Shown here: piece after piece, positions 33,766 to 42,034 of the stretch
Layout: every line of letters starts with the position of its first letter
How positions within the stretch are numbered: position 1 is the stretch's first letter
Position numbers and translations under genes: made by a program
DNA from: Chryseobacterium defluvii
Lineage (GTDB): Bacteria > Bacteroidota > Bacteroidia > Flavobacteriales > Weeksellaceae
Direction: 5' to 3'
DNA: 64,000 nucleotides
Assembly (NCBI RefSeq): GCF_014204415.1
Contig: NZ_JACHLE010000001.1
Location: 682,001-746,000, forward strand
The notes under the pieces: model-generated
Seen by the model: the letters and a program-made list of their open reading frames with translations, nothing else
The model's database searches: none
Told to the model about the DNA's origin: nothing

Positions 33766-34767
33766 ATGAAAGAATTTTCGAAAGAGGTATACCTGAAGTG
33801 GTATGAAGATATGACAATGTGGAGAAGGTTTGAAGACAAATGCCGTTCTCTCTATCTAAAACAAAAAATCAGAGGTTTTTTACATTTGTATAACGGTCAG
33901 GAGGCTATCCCAGCAGGTTTTACCCACGCAATGGATCTAACCAAGGATAGCATGATTACAGCTTACAGATGCCACATACATCCAATGGCAATGGGGGTAG
34001 ATCCTAAGAGAATCATGGCGGAACTTTGTGGAAAAGCAACAGGAACGTCAGGGGGTATGGGTGGTTCCATGCATATTTTCAGTAAAGAGCACCGTTTCTA
34101 TGGAGGACACGGTATTGTTGGCGGACAGATCCCTTTAGGAGCCGGTATTGCTTTTGCAGATAAATATTTTGACAGAAAAGCGGTGAATGTTTGTTTCTTT
34201 GGAGACGGAGCGGCAAGACAGGGGTCACTTCATGAAACATTCAATATGGCGATGAACTGGAAGCTTCCTGTAGTATTTGTTGTGGAAAACAACCAGTATG
34301 CCATGGGAACATCTGTAAAAAGAACAGCCAATCATGAAGATATCTATAAATTAGGATTAGGGTATGAAATGCCTTGTCTTCCTGTGGACGCCATGGATCC
34401 TGAAAAAGTGGCGGAAGCTGCTTATGAAGCTATTGAAAGAGCAAGAAGAGGAGACGGGCCAACTTTTATTGAAGCAAGAACTTACCGTTACAGAGGACAT
34501 TCCATGTCTGATGCGGAGCCTTACAGAACCAAGGAAGAAGTAGCACTTCATAAAAATGATGACCCTATTGAATTGGTAAAGCAAAGAATTTTAGCAAACA
34601 GCTGGGCTACCGAAGAGGAGCTGGAGGCTATTGACAATAAATCAAGAGATTTTGTTGAAGAATGTATAGAATTTATGGAAAACTCTCCATATCCTACGGC
34701 AGAAAAGATCTATGAATATGTATATACTCAGGAAAACTATCCGTTCTTAGACAAATTAGAAAACTAA
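33766..34767 (+). CDS. pdhA: Pyruvate dehydrogenase E1 component subunit alpha
   Basis: Alpha subunit of the heterotetrameric E1 of the pyruvate dehydrogenase complex, decarboxylating pyruvate with thiamine diphosphate. The 333-residue protein has the ThDP motif G-D-G-A-A-R-Q-G...N-N and the Y-R-G-H-S-M-S-D phosphorylation-loop-like motif, plus G-G-S-M-H. The E2 gene follows 109 bp downstream, but E1 beta is not in this window. Annotation as pyruvate rather than branched-chain enzyme rests on similarity of the N-terminus and its E2 partner. Confidence 0.93.
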   Translation: MKEFSKEVYLKWYEDMTMWRRFEDKCRSLYLKQKIRGFLHLYNGQEAIPAGFTHAMDLTKDSMITAYRCHIHPMAMGVDPKRIMAELCGKATGTSGGMGGSMHIFSKEHRFYGGHGIVGGQIPLGAGIAFADKYFDRKAVNVCFFGDGAARQGSLHETFNMAMNWKLPVVFVVENNQYAMGTSVKRTANHEDIYKLGLGYEMPCLPVDAMDPEKVAEAAYEAIERARRGDGPTFIEARTYRYRGHSMSDAEPYRTKEEVALHKNDDPIELVKQRILANSWATEEELEAIDNKSRDFVEECIEFMENSPYPTAEKIYEYVYTQENYPFLDKLEN

Positions 34768-34776
34768 AGATAATGA

Positions 34777-34870
34777 GTCAATTTGAAAATTTGAGAATTT
34801 GAGAAATGAGATAATAATATATCCTTTTTTGATTTTCAAATTTTTAAATTACTGAATTTTCAAATTAAAA
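34777..34870. repeat. AT-rich imperfect inverted repeats between pdhA and pdhC
   Basis: Repeated AATTTGAAAATT and AATTTGAG words at the left are complementary to TTTTCAAATT words at the right. The structure could form a weak hairpin in the pdhA-pdhC transcript. It resembles other low-complexity spacers of this genome. Confidence 0.45.
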
Positions 34871-34876
34871 AAAATT

Positions 34877-36493
34877 ATGGCAGAAGTAATTACCATGCCT
34901 CGTCTTTCCGACACTATGACGGAAGGGAAAGTGGCAAAATGGCATAAAAAAACAGGAGACAAAGTAAAAGAAGGAGATATATTAGCTGAAATTGAAACGG
35001 ATAAAGCAGTTCAGGATTTTGAATCTGAAATAGAAGGTACTCTTTTATATGTAGGTGTTGAAGAAGGAGGATCGGCTGCAGTGGATTCGGTTTTAGCAAT
35101 TATTGGAAATGAAGGAGAAGATATTTCAGCATTGAAAGGAGGGAGTGCTCCTGCCGCTGATACCTCTTCTGAAGAGAAAAAAATTGAAGAAGAATCCAAA
35201 ACAGAAGGTAACGGAACCAGCGTTGAACAAACAGCAGCAGAAGTTCCTGCCGGTGTGGAAGTGATTACCATGCCTCGTCTTTCCGATACTATGACGGAAG
35301 GTAAAGTAGCTAAATGGCATAAAAATGTAGGAGATACTGTGAAAGAAGGAGATCTTCTTGCTGAAATCGAAACGGATAAAGCAGTTCAGGATTTCGAATC
35401 TGAATTCAATGGAGTGCTATTGAAGCAGGGTGTAGAAGAAGGAGGTGCTGCCCCGGTAGATTCTGTATTAGCTATTATTGGACCTGCAGGAACAGATATT
35501 TCAGGAGTAGGTGCCGCTAAACCAGCTGCACAGTCTTCAGAAAAACCTGTTGAACCAAAAGCAGAAGCTAAAACCGAAGAGAAACCGGCTGCACAAGTGG
35601 CAAATTCATCTTCTGACAGAGTGGCAATTTCTCCACTGGCTAAAAAAATGGCTCAGGAAAAAGGAGTTGATATTCAAAGCGTTCAGGGATCTGGAGAAAA
35701 TGGAAGAATCGTTAAAAAAGATATTGAAAACTATCAGCCTTCCCAGTCACAGTCGACAGCACCTGCTCCGGCAGTAAGCGCTGCAGCTCAGGTGGCACTG
35801 AACTTCGTTCAGGGAGAAGATACTGAAACTCCAAACTCTCAGGTAAGGAATATTATTGCAAAACGTCTTTCCGAAAGCAAATTCTCTGCTCCTCACTATT
35901 ATCTGATGGTAGAGATCAATATGGATAAGGCCATTGAAGCAAGAAAAGAGATCAATTCTTTATCGGATACCAAAATTTCTTTCAATGATATGATCATTAA
36001 AGCAACTGCTATTGCCTTAAGAAAACATCCACAGGTAAACTCAAGCTGGGCAGGGGATAAGATCATTCACAGAGGAAATATCAACATTGGTGTGGCGGTT
36101 GCCATTCCTGATGGACTGGTAGTTCCTGTTCTCAAAAATACAGACCAGATGAACTATACCCAGATCTCAGCTACTGTAAAAGATATGGCATCAAGGGCGA
36201 AATCCAAAGGACTTAAAGCGAATGAAATGGAAGGCTCCACATTCTCAATTTCTAATCTGGGAATGTTCGGGATTGAAACTTTTACAAGTATCATTAATCA
36301 GCCAAATTCAGCAATCCTTTCCGTAGGAGCAATCATTGAAAAACCTATCGTTAAAGATGGCCAGATCGTTATTGGAAACATCATGAAGCTTTCATTGGCT
36401 TGTGATCACAGAGTAGTAGACGGAGCCACCGGCTCAGAATTTTTACAGACTCTTAAAACATACCTTGAAAGCCCTTTAACTTTGCTGCTGTAA
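34877..36493 (+). CDS. pdhC: Pyruvate dehydrogenase E2, dihydrolipoamide acetyltransferase, two lipoyl domains
   Basis: A 538-residue core of the pyruvate dehydrogenase complex. Two lipoyl domains lie at ~1-78 and ~128-203, with lipoylated lysines K43 and K168 in E-T-D-K-A-V. Ala/Glu-rich linkers follow, then a peripheral-subunit-binding domain at ~248-286 (I-S-P-L-A-K-K-M-A). The acetyltransferase domain carries the active-site D-H-R-V-V-D-G near the C-terminus. The two lipoyl-coding segments are near-identical in DNA with a 375-bp period. Confidence 0.94.
   Translation: MAEVITMPRLSDTMTEGKVAKWHKKTGDKVKEGDILAEIETDKAVQDFESEIEGTLLYVGVEEGGSAAVDSVLAIIGNEGEDISALKGGSAPAADTSSEEKKIEEESKTEGNGTSVEQTAAEVPAGVEVITMPRLSDTMTEGKVAKWHKNVGDTVKEGDLLAEIETDKAVQDFESEFNGVLLKQGVEEGGAAPVDSVLAIIGPAGTDISGVGAAKPAAQSSEKPVEPKAEAKTEEKPAAQVANSSSDRVAISPLAKKMAQEKGVDIQSVQGSGENGRIVKKDIENYQPSQSQSTAPAPAVSAAAQVALNFVQGEDTETPNSQVRNIIAKRLSESKFSAPHYYLMVEINMDKAIEARKEINSLSDTKISFNDMIIKATAIALRKHPQVNSSWAGDKIIHRGNINIGVAVAIPDGLVVPVLKNTDQMNYTQISATVKDMASRAKSKGLKANEMEGSTFSISNLGMFGIETFTSIINQPNSAILSVGAIIEKPIVKDGQIVIGNIMKLSLACDHRVVDGATGSEFLQTLKTYLESPLTLLL
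34883..35400 (+). repeat. Internal DNA repeat encoding tandem lipoyl domains
   Basis: The ~145-bp segments starting near 34883 and 35258 differ mostly at third codon positions and start with almost the same bases (ATTACCATGCCTCGTCTTTC). The period is 375 bp. It is a substrate for recombination or gene conversion between the lipoyl domains. Confidence 0.8.
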
Positions 36494-36514
36494 TTTATTG
36501 AAATACATCATATT

Positions 36515-36542
36515 AAAACCTCTCACTTCGAGAGGTTTTTTG
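36515..36542 (+). terminator. Terminator after pdhC
   Basis: AAAACCTCTC (36515-36524) pairs with GAGAGGTTTT (36530-36539) over a 5-nt loop and is followed by Ts. Confidence 0.88.
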
Positions 36543-36565
36543 TTTGTGATTTAATTTAATTTTTT

Positions 36566-37314
36566 TTAAGTTGCAGAGATAGGTAAAGTACCATCTGTTT
36601 CGTCTGTAGAAACATTTTGCCTGTTTACAAGCAAAATATTGTACTGATCTGTAAGAGCATTTAGCTGATTGATTACGGTATCATAAGGAGAAGGAGGGGC
36701 TTCTGCCAAAAGATGCAGAGCATCTATTCTGTCACGAAGTGCATAATAAGTAGTATTGGTTTCTTCCCTTTTCGTCTTGATGGTTTCCGGATTAGCATCC
36801 CCATACTCTTGTGTACGGGAGATGTATTTTTCATTGAAGAGGCTATTGGCATTTTTCAGCTCATTCACCCATGAAGAAAGATTGAAAGCAGTAATGGCAT
36901 CTGCCAGATCGGTTTTCAGTTCCCAGTCGCGCAGCATATTGTTGAGTGTAGCAGTTTCTGCCTGATAATTAAGCCTGGCAATACCACTGCCATACAGCGC
37001 CATATTTTCCAAAAGAAGCTGAGCTTTTTGTTTCTTATCTGCATCATAGTGATAGGTATAGGACAATAAAAAGTAATAAATAACATTAATGGCACTATCC
37101 CTTTTCTCATCCAACTGCAAAATCTCTTTGGTGATCTCACTTGCCAGCGCTTTTTTGAATAAGGCTTCCAGTTCGGCAGTTTTATTGATAAAAGCTGCGA
37201 GTTTTGCATCTATCTGCAAACCTGAGGGATTATAAGATTGATGATGCCTGCAAAATCCTTCATATACTGAAGATACTCTGCATTGCGGAGTTTAGGTAAA
37301 TCAATTGTTTTCAT
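36566..37314 (-). pseudogene. DUF6261-like gene interrupted by a single-base frameshift
   Basis: The 217-residue open frame begins only at a TTG near 37219. Upstream on the same strand, an ATG at 37314 opens a different frame reading M-K-T-I-D-L-P-K-L-R-N-A-E-Y-L-Q-Y-M-K-D-F-A-G-I-I-N-L, which fits the start of DUF6261-type proteins and stops at 37210-37212. The frames would join as I-I-N-L-[Y]-N-P-S-G-L-Q if one base were restored around 37232-37237. The function of the family is unknown. Sequencing error or true decay cannot be told apart. Confidence 0.75.
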
Positions 37315-37473
37315 ACATTTGAATATTATAAATTAAACATTATTTCAAAACAAGTTTTAATTTTATTGTTTTGCACTTCCGAAAGCTGGCAACAGGACAG
37401 TGTGGGATTTTCGGAAGACCAGGAAAGTTTATAGCAGGGGTGCAGGAGGTTTTCGGAGGGAAAGGAAAACCTT

Positions 37474-37851
37474 TTACAGCTCTTCTGCTTTGTTTTTCCA
37501 GTAGTTTACCTGTTCTTTTAGTTCCTGTATGCGTTCTTCATATTGTTCTATCAGTTTTTCTGAAAGAGAATTGATGGTATTGATAGTTCCTACAAACTGA
37601 AAAGCCATTCCACCTTTTTGATCTGTATTTTCTTGTTCTAAATTATTAGTTTCATCTGTCAAAAAGTTTTCGGGCTTCATTTCAAAGATCTCACTCAGCT
37701 TTTCTATATAGGCAGCCCAGGAGTGGCTTTCTCCGCTTTCTATCCTTGCATAGGCAGATTGGGAAATGTTCAGCTTTTCGGCCATATCTTCCTGTGAGTA
37801 TCCTTTGGATTTTCGTAATCTCTTTATTTTCTCTGCAACGTTATTGGTCAT
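37474..37851 (-). CDS. XRE-family HTH transcriptional regulator
   Basis: The ATG at 37851 is preferred over the longer frame (to 37914) because it starts the HTH directly (MTNNVAEKIKRLRK). The 125-residue protein has an N-terminal HTH_3 domain (Y-S-Q-E-D-M-A-E-K-L-N-I-S-Q-S-A-Y-A-R-I-E), a short Asn/Glu-rich linker, and a C-terminal coiled coil (residues ~95-125) likely for dimerisation. Targets are unknown; it lies between the DUF6261-like and JAMM-like lipoprotein genes. Confidence 0.88.
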   Translation of the reverse strand: MTNNVAEKIKRLRKSKGYSQEDMAEKLNISQSAYARIESGESHSWAAYIEKLSEIFEMKPENFLTDETNNLEQENTDQKGGMAFQFVGTINTINSLSEKLIEQYEERIQELKEQVNYWKNKAEEL

Positions 37852-37871
37852 TGTATATGATAATTTATAAA

Positions 37872-37879
37872 CAAATATA
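37872..37879 (-). promoter_or_regulatory. -7 element for XRE regulator gene
   Basis: The minus strand reads TATATTTG, 20 nt before the start at 37851. Confidence 0.5.
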
Positions 37880-37988
37880 AAAATAATAAGATTATTGGTG
37901 GATGATATGGACAATTTATTTTGTACCCTCTTTTGTTATTCTGATGAAGGAAGAATCTCAACTTTATCTATTTCGTTCGCGGATCTTC

Positions 37989-38011
37989 TTACCCGATTTT
38001 CGGGTAATTTT
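37989..38011 (+). terminator. Orphan terminator-like hairpin
   Basis: TTACCCGA (37989-37996) pairs with TCGGGTAA (38000-38007) over three Ts and is followed by TTTT. No convincing gene or promoter precedes it on the plus strand, so it may end a small RNA, attenuate a leader, or be incidental. Confidence 0.45.
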
Positions 38012-38107
38012 ATGCAAAAACAGGTTTGGAGGTATCTGCCGTTTTTCACATATTTGTAGAGTTATTAAAAAAATAATTATATTTAACTTCTAAAAACACA
38101 ATATGTT

Positions 38108-39700
38108 ATGAGGAAAAAGAATACCTTATGGCTGTCTTTAGGGATGGCTTTTATACTTGCCCTCCAATCCTGCCGGAATGATTATTTCCCCGAACAGGAG
38201 AGGTATAACAACAGCAGCGAGTTCAAACTCACCTCCAAAAGGATCTCCCTTGATCAGAGTAAGCACAAAGCCGGACTTCTTCCAGGGCTGGAAAAAGCAA
38301 AGGATAAGATGGGGTTTGAGGGTAAGAGGATGGGAGAGAAAATGAATGCTTCCGGAAAAACGGTTCACTATAGTGATGGTGTTTCCATTAATACAAATGA
38401 TGTGATCTATATTGAAAACGGACCGGATTTTTATACCTATACTTTCAAAATAGAAAGAGAGAATGCCCCTGCCAATGCTCCTGTAGAAAATCTGGTACTA
38501 AGCCCTCTTTCGGATGGAAGCTGGAGAGAAATGCTGATCACCTATAACCTTACCGATCAGGAAAAGCAAACCATGAATGCCAGAGGATCTGTAGATCTCA
38601 CCGGAAAGGTAGAATATACTCCATTGGAAAGCGGAACCTATTCCTCTGCTATGAAGCAGGATTTGGTCTGTTACTATAAAACCGTTTCTTATTATACTTC
38701 CTGTAGTGAAAACGCCCATCATCATGGGGAAGCTTCTGATGAAGACGGTGGCCCCTGCAAGGCAGATGTACAGTCTGTACTGGTGATTACGGTAACCCGT
38801 GTATGCACTATGGTAGGCGGTGGCGGTACAGAGACAGAAACCACACCGGGAGTAACCTACCCGGAGACAGGAGGCGGAAACCCTACAAACCCCAATAACG
38901 GAACCAACCCGAATAATCCCTGTGGAGGAAACGGCATCATTACCCAGCCACAAGACCCCAACTCTACATTAGGAACTCAAGAAGGCTGTAATACTGGAAC
39001 ACCGACGCTTCCTAATCTAGTAGAACTCCCTAAACCTTTAAATCCCTGTACAAAAATAAAAGCTAAATTTGCTGATGCGAAGTTCAAAGCAAAATATCAG
39101 GAATTAAATACTCCAGCCATGTTTGCGATGAATCATGAAAAAGGATATTATGAAAGACTTCCACCGGTGGGGACTACAGGGGTAGAACCAAGTTTTGTGG
39201 TTGAAAATGCGATACCTTGTAGTCATGGAATGGATTTACCCCAAAATAAAAACGGTATTGTAGGACTTATCCATATTCATAATGATGAAGATTGTAATGG
39301 CGATATACCTATAAAAGCACCATCTCCAGCAGATGTACGGACATTTTTGTGCAGACTGATGAAACAGTCTAAAGACTATACAGGAAGTTACAACAGTGCT
39401 TATTCTGTGGTAGTCACCTCACTGGGAAGCTACATGCTTCAGTATAATGGTGAAGCAGAGATTCCTTCTAATACATGGGATAAAATTGGTGAATGGAGAG
39501 ATTGGTATACAAATGAATATAATAAATTAATTTTAGAAAACAAATTAACCCAAGAAAACACAGAAAAAGTATTTGCACAGTTTTTGAAAGAAAAAGTAAA
39601 AATAAATGGATTGGAAGTATATAGAGTTACAGAAACTTCATCTACCAAACTGGAATATGATCCTATAACAAAAAAAATAATTTTAACATTATGCCCTTAA
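38108..39700 (+). CDS. Secreted lipoprotein with Asn/Gly-rich linker and JAMM-like C-terminal domain
   Basis: A 530-residue predicted lipoprotein (signal ending A-L-Q-S-C22). Residues ~25-240 form an unknown beta-rich domain with a His cluster (A-H-H-H-G). A Gly/Asn/Pro-Thr linker spans ~235-310, followed by a C-terminal domain starting N-P-C-T-K-I-K-A-K-F. That domain has G-L-I-H389-I-H391 and S406-P-A-D409, with E366 upstream, recalling the E...H-x-H...S-x-x-D zinc site of JAMM/MPN peptidases, but the H-to-S spacing is longer than usual. It directly precedes the DUF6705 array. Enzyme activity is only inferred. Confidence 0.65.
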   Translation: MRKKNTLWLSLGMAFILALQSCRNDYFPEQERYNNSSEFKLTSKRISLDQSKHKAGLLPGLEKAKDKMGFEGKRMGEKMNASGKTVHYSDGVSINTNDVIYIENGPDFYTYTFKIERENAPANAPVENLVLSPLSDGSWREMLITYNLTDQEKQTMNARGSVDLTGKVEYTPLESGTYSSAMKQDLVCYYKTVSYYTSCSENAHHHGEASDEDGGPCKADVQSVLVITVTRVCTMVGGGGTETETTPGVTYPETGGGNPTNPNNGTNPNNPCGGNGIITQPQDPNSTLGTQEGCNTGTPTLPNLVELPKPLNPCTKIKAKFADAKFKAKYQELNTPAMFAMNHEKGYYERLPPVGTTGVEPSFVVENAIPCSHGMDLPQNKNGIVGLIHIHNDEDCNGDIPIKAPSPADVRTFLCRLMKQSKDYTGSYNSAYSVVVTSLGSYMLQYNGEAEIPSNTWDKIGEWRDWYTNEYNKLILENKLTQENTEKVFAQFLKEKVKINGLEVYRVTETSSTKLEYDPITKKIILTLCP

Positions 39701-39711
39701 AATCTAACATT

Positions 39712-40281
39712 ATGAAACCAGTACTTTCTTTAATAATACTTTTCTTATGTATTTGCTGTAAATCTCAAATTTATCCTTTGAAAACTTATGATATAGAAGA
39801 ATTCCCAAAAGATTCTTATGTAAAGGACACCAATAATGAGCTTCATGATTATGAAGGAACTTGGAAAGGCACTTGGAACGGTAAAACTATTTTAATTACT
39901 CTTAAAAAGATAAAATTTTACAAAATATTTTTAGAGAATAGAGCTTATTATAATGATATTCTTATAGGAAAATTTATTGTAAAAGATTCTAACGGATTAA
40001 TTCTTTTTGATAATAATGCTCTAGCTGACGATAATGCTAAAATAAAAGGAAGTGGATTTATAAAGAATACAACAAGCTATTTGTTTGGTTACAATGATCC
40101 AGATCTTTGTCATATGAATGGAAGAGGAAGATTTAAATTCACAGATAGTACCAAAACAAAACTGGAATGGAAATATTCAGAGAGTGAAAACTGGATAGAT
40201 ACAGATTGTTTTTATTATGGCTGGGCGCAAGCAGATCGCCCACAACCTCTTCCTAATACTATTATTTTGACAAAACAATAA
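39712..40281 (+). CDS. DUF6705-type small exported protein, array copy 1 (intact)
   Basis: An ATG at 39691 overlaps the upstream stop; the ATG at 39712 gives a signal peptide (MKPVLSLIILFLCICC), so 189 residues. The mature part has the array signature: I-Y-P-L near the start, S-Y-x-K-D-T-N-N-E-L, Y-E-G-T-W-K-G-T-W-N-G-K-T, G-L-I-L-F-D-N, F-T-D-S-T-K-T-K-L-E-W, and a C-terminal T-D-C-F-Y-Y-G-W-A-Q with L-T-K-Q end. I recognise it as DUF6705-like, of unknown function. Its stop is immediately followed by the ATG of copy 2. Confidence 0.78.
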   Translation: MKPVLSLIILFLCICCKSQIYPLKTYDIEEFPKDSYVKDTNNELHDYEGTWKGTWNGKTILITLKKIKFYKIFLENRAYYNDILIGKFIVKDSNGLILFDNNALADDNAKIKGSGFIKNTTSYLFGYNDPDLCHMNGRGRFKFTDSTKTKLEWKYSESENWIDTDCFYYGWAQADRPQPLPNTIILTKQ

Positions 40282-40845
40282 ATGAAAAAAGCATTTTTAT
40301 TTATATTATTAATTATTATAACTGCTTGTAAAGCACAACAAATCTATCCTTTAAGACCTGTACCAATTGACCTTCCTGAAAATTCGTATGAAAAAGACAC
40401 GAATAATGAGCTCCAAGATTATGAAGGAACTTGGAAAGGCACTTGGAATGGTAAAACTATTTGGATCACATTAAAGAAAATAACATATAAATATGAAACT
40501 GCACTTAAATATTATCGAGATTATCTTATCGGGAAATTTGTTGTAAAAGATGCCAATGGATTAATTCTTTTTGATAATACTAATCTTCCTGATGGCAATG
40601 CTAAAATTAAAGGTATTAACTTTAGAAAGTATGGAGACAAATATTCTTTTATCTATATAGACATGGATTTATGTGCTATGAATGGAAGTGGAAGATTTAA
40701 CTTCACAGATTCCACTAAAACAAAGCTGGAATGGAAATATTCTGAAGACGAAAACATTATAGATACAGATTGTTTTTATTATGGCTGGGCACAAGCAGAC
40801 CGTCCACAACCCTTACCTAATAATATTATTTTGACAAAACAATAA
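40282..40845 (+). CDS. DUF6705-type small exported protein, array copy 2 (intact)
   Basis: A 187-residue paralogue of copy 1 with lipoprotein-like signal (I-I-I-T-A-C), sharing all conserved blocks and the same C-terminus (L-P-N-N-I-I-L-T-K-Q). ATG follows the TAA of copy 1 with no gap, and the TAA is followed by the ATG of copy 3. Unit length is 564 bp against 570 bp for copy 1. The divergent part between copies is the middle (residues ~70-130), which may specify a partner. Confidence 0.8.
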   Translation: MKKAFLFILLIIITACKAQQIYPLRPVPIDLPENSYEKDTNNELQDYEGTWKGTWNGKTIWITLKKITYKYETALKYYRDYLIGKFVVKDANGLILFDNTNLPDGNAKIKGINFRKYGDKYSFIYIDMDLCAMNGSGRFNFTDSTKTKLEWKYSEDENIIDTDCFYYGWAQADRPQPLPNNIILTKQ

Positions 40846-41409
40846 ATGAAAAAAGCATTTTTATTAATACTGTCAACAATTATAATTTCTTGTAAAGCTT
40901 AACAAATTTATCCATTAAGACCAATAACCATTGATCTTCCAGAAAATTCTTATGAAAAAGATACAAACAATGAATTACAGGATTATGTGGGAATATGGAA
41001 AGGAACATGGAATGGTAAAACTATTTTGATTACTTTAACAAAAGTCACTAATAAATATGATAATGTCTACAAATATTATAGAGATTATCTTATCGGAAAA
41101 TTTGTTGTAAAGGATGCCAATGGATTAATTCTTTTTGATAATACTAATCTTCCTGATGAAAATGCTAAAATTATAGGTATAGGTTTTAGAAAAATAGATG
41201 ACAAATATTCTTTTATTTATAACGATCCAGATTTATGTTCTATGGGTGGATACGGAAGGTTTAATTTCACAGATTCTACAAAAACAAAGCTGGAATGGAA
41301 GTATTCAGAAGATGAAAACATTCTAGATACAGATTGTTTTTATTATGGCTGGGCACAAGACCAAAGACCACAACCATTGCCCAATAATACTATATTAATA
41401 AAACAATAA
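40846..41409 (+). pseudogene. DUF6705-type array copy 3, nonsense codon in signal peptide region
   Basis: In register with copy 2 (ATG directly after its TAA; 564-bp unit), but codon 19 is TAA (40900-40902) where copy 2 has CAA just after the lipobox cysteine. The remaining frame is open to 41409 and keeps every conserved block, including T-D-C-F-Y-Y-G-W-A-Q. Reinitiation at an internal GTG (40987) would give a cytoplasmic fragment without a signal. It is a young pseudogene or a readthrough candidate. Confidence 0.85.
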
Positions 41410-41853
41410 TGACTAAGTATATTTTAAGTCTGTTGTTTTCTATTGTTTTCTCAATAACTTTTAGTCAGGAAGTAAAATTAGGCTATATTACTTTAGAAAA
41501 TTCAAACTCAATTGTAATAGGGTCTCATGTTAAAATTGAAATTTTCAAACCTATCTATGATCTCGGTAAAAGAGAAAAAAGAACTCATCGAGAAATATGC
41601 CTTACCGGAAAATGAATATATTGAAATTGTAAATGCCATTTTAAAAATTAAGCCTATTGACTTAATGAATGACTTTCAAACAGTAATTGATGGAGATTAT
41701 ACAACATTGAAGTTTGGCAGTATAGATGCGTCTGTGGAATATAGTATTTATGGATTAAGTAAAGGAGATAAAGATACTCCTTACAAAGATTTTTTAATTG
41801 CAGTTCAGTCAATTTTAAAATCAGCAAAAGTTAAAATTTATGGAATTAATTAG
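41409..41853 (+). pseudogene. Exported small protein gene with homopolymer frameshift
   Basis: An ATG sharing one base with copy 3's stop starts a signal peptide (MTKYILSLLFSIVFSITFSQ), then K-L-G-Y-I-T-L. The frame fails after an A6 run (41575-41580) and stops at 41615, while the +1 frame continues coherently (E-K-Y-A-L-P-E-N-E-Y...) to 41853. Removing one A would give a protein of ~147 residues. It is unrelated to DUF6705 as far as I can see. The break may be decay, slippage-based phase variation, or sequencing error. Confidence 0.72.
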
Positions 41854-41856
41854 TTT

Positions 41857-41992
41857 CACAAATTCTATCTAAGCAAAACTCAATTGGAGATTTGTAAATA
41901 CTACAGATATTATTACACCTGATTGCCCGTATTATGATGCTGACCCTTTTCCGGAGCCACTACCTGGAGAAATAGTTCTTATTAAACAGTAA
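41857..41992 (+). pseudogene. 3' remnant of a DUF6705-type gene (array copy 4)
   Basis: Only the C-terminal end is recognisable: F-T-N-S-I-stop-A-K-L-N-W-R-F aligning with F-T-D-S-T-K-T-K-L-E-W-K, then T-D-I-I-T-P-D-C-P-Y-Y and a terminal L-I-K-Q-TAA. It contains an in-frame stop and has no start. Confidence 0.75.
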
Positions 41993-42018
41993 GTAAAACC
42001 TCCAAAAGGAGGTTTTAC
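41993..42018 (+). terminator. Hairpin inside the DUF6705 array
   Basis: A perfect 11-bp stem (GTAAAACCTCC at 41993-42003 and GGAGGTTTTAC at 42008-42018) encloses AAAA. It sits directly after the remnant's stop codon. The T-run lies within the stem, so termination efficiency is uncertain. Confidence 0.6.
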
Positions 42019-42034
42019 TTCATGAAAACAGACT

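Noticed and set aside
37219..37221. TTG start of the 217-residue DUF6261-like frame
   Set aside because: An ATG-initiated segment with the family N-terminus exists upstream in another frame; a frameshift explains the TTG frame better.
37902..38093. 63-residue plus-strand open frame before the accessory locus
   Set aside because: Overlaps the terminator-like hairpin and lacks a promoter, RBS or family; random sequence is likelier.
38498..38953. 151-residue minus-strand open frame opposite the JAMM-like lipoprotein gene
   Set aside because: Overlaps the better-supported lipoprotein gene and shows no own motifs.
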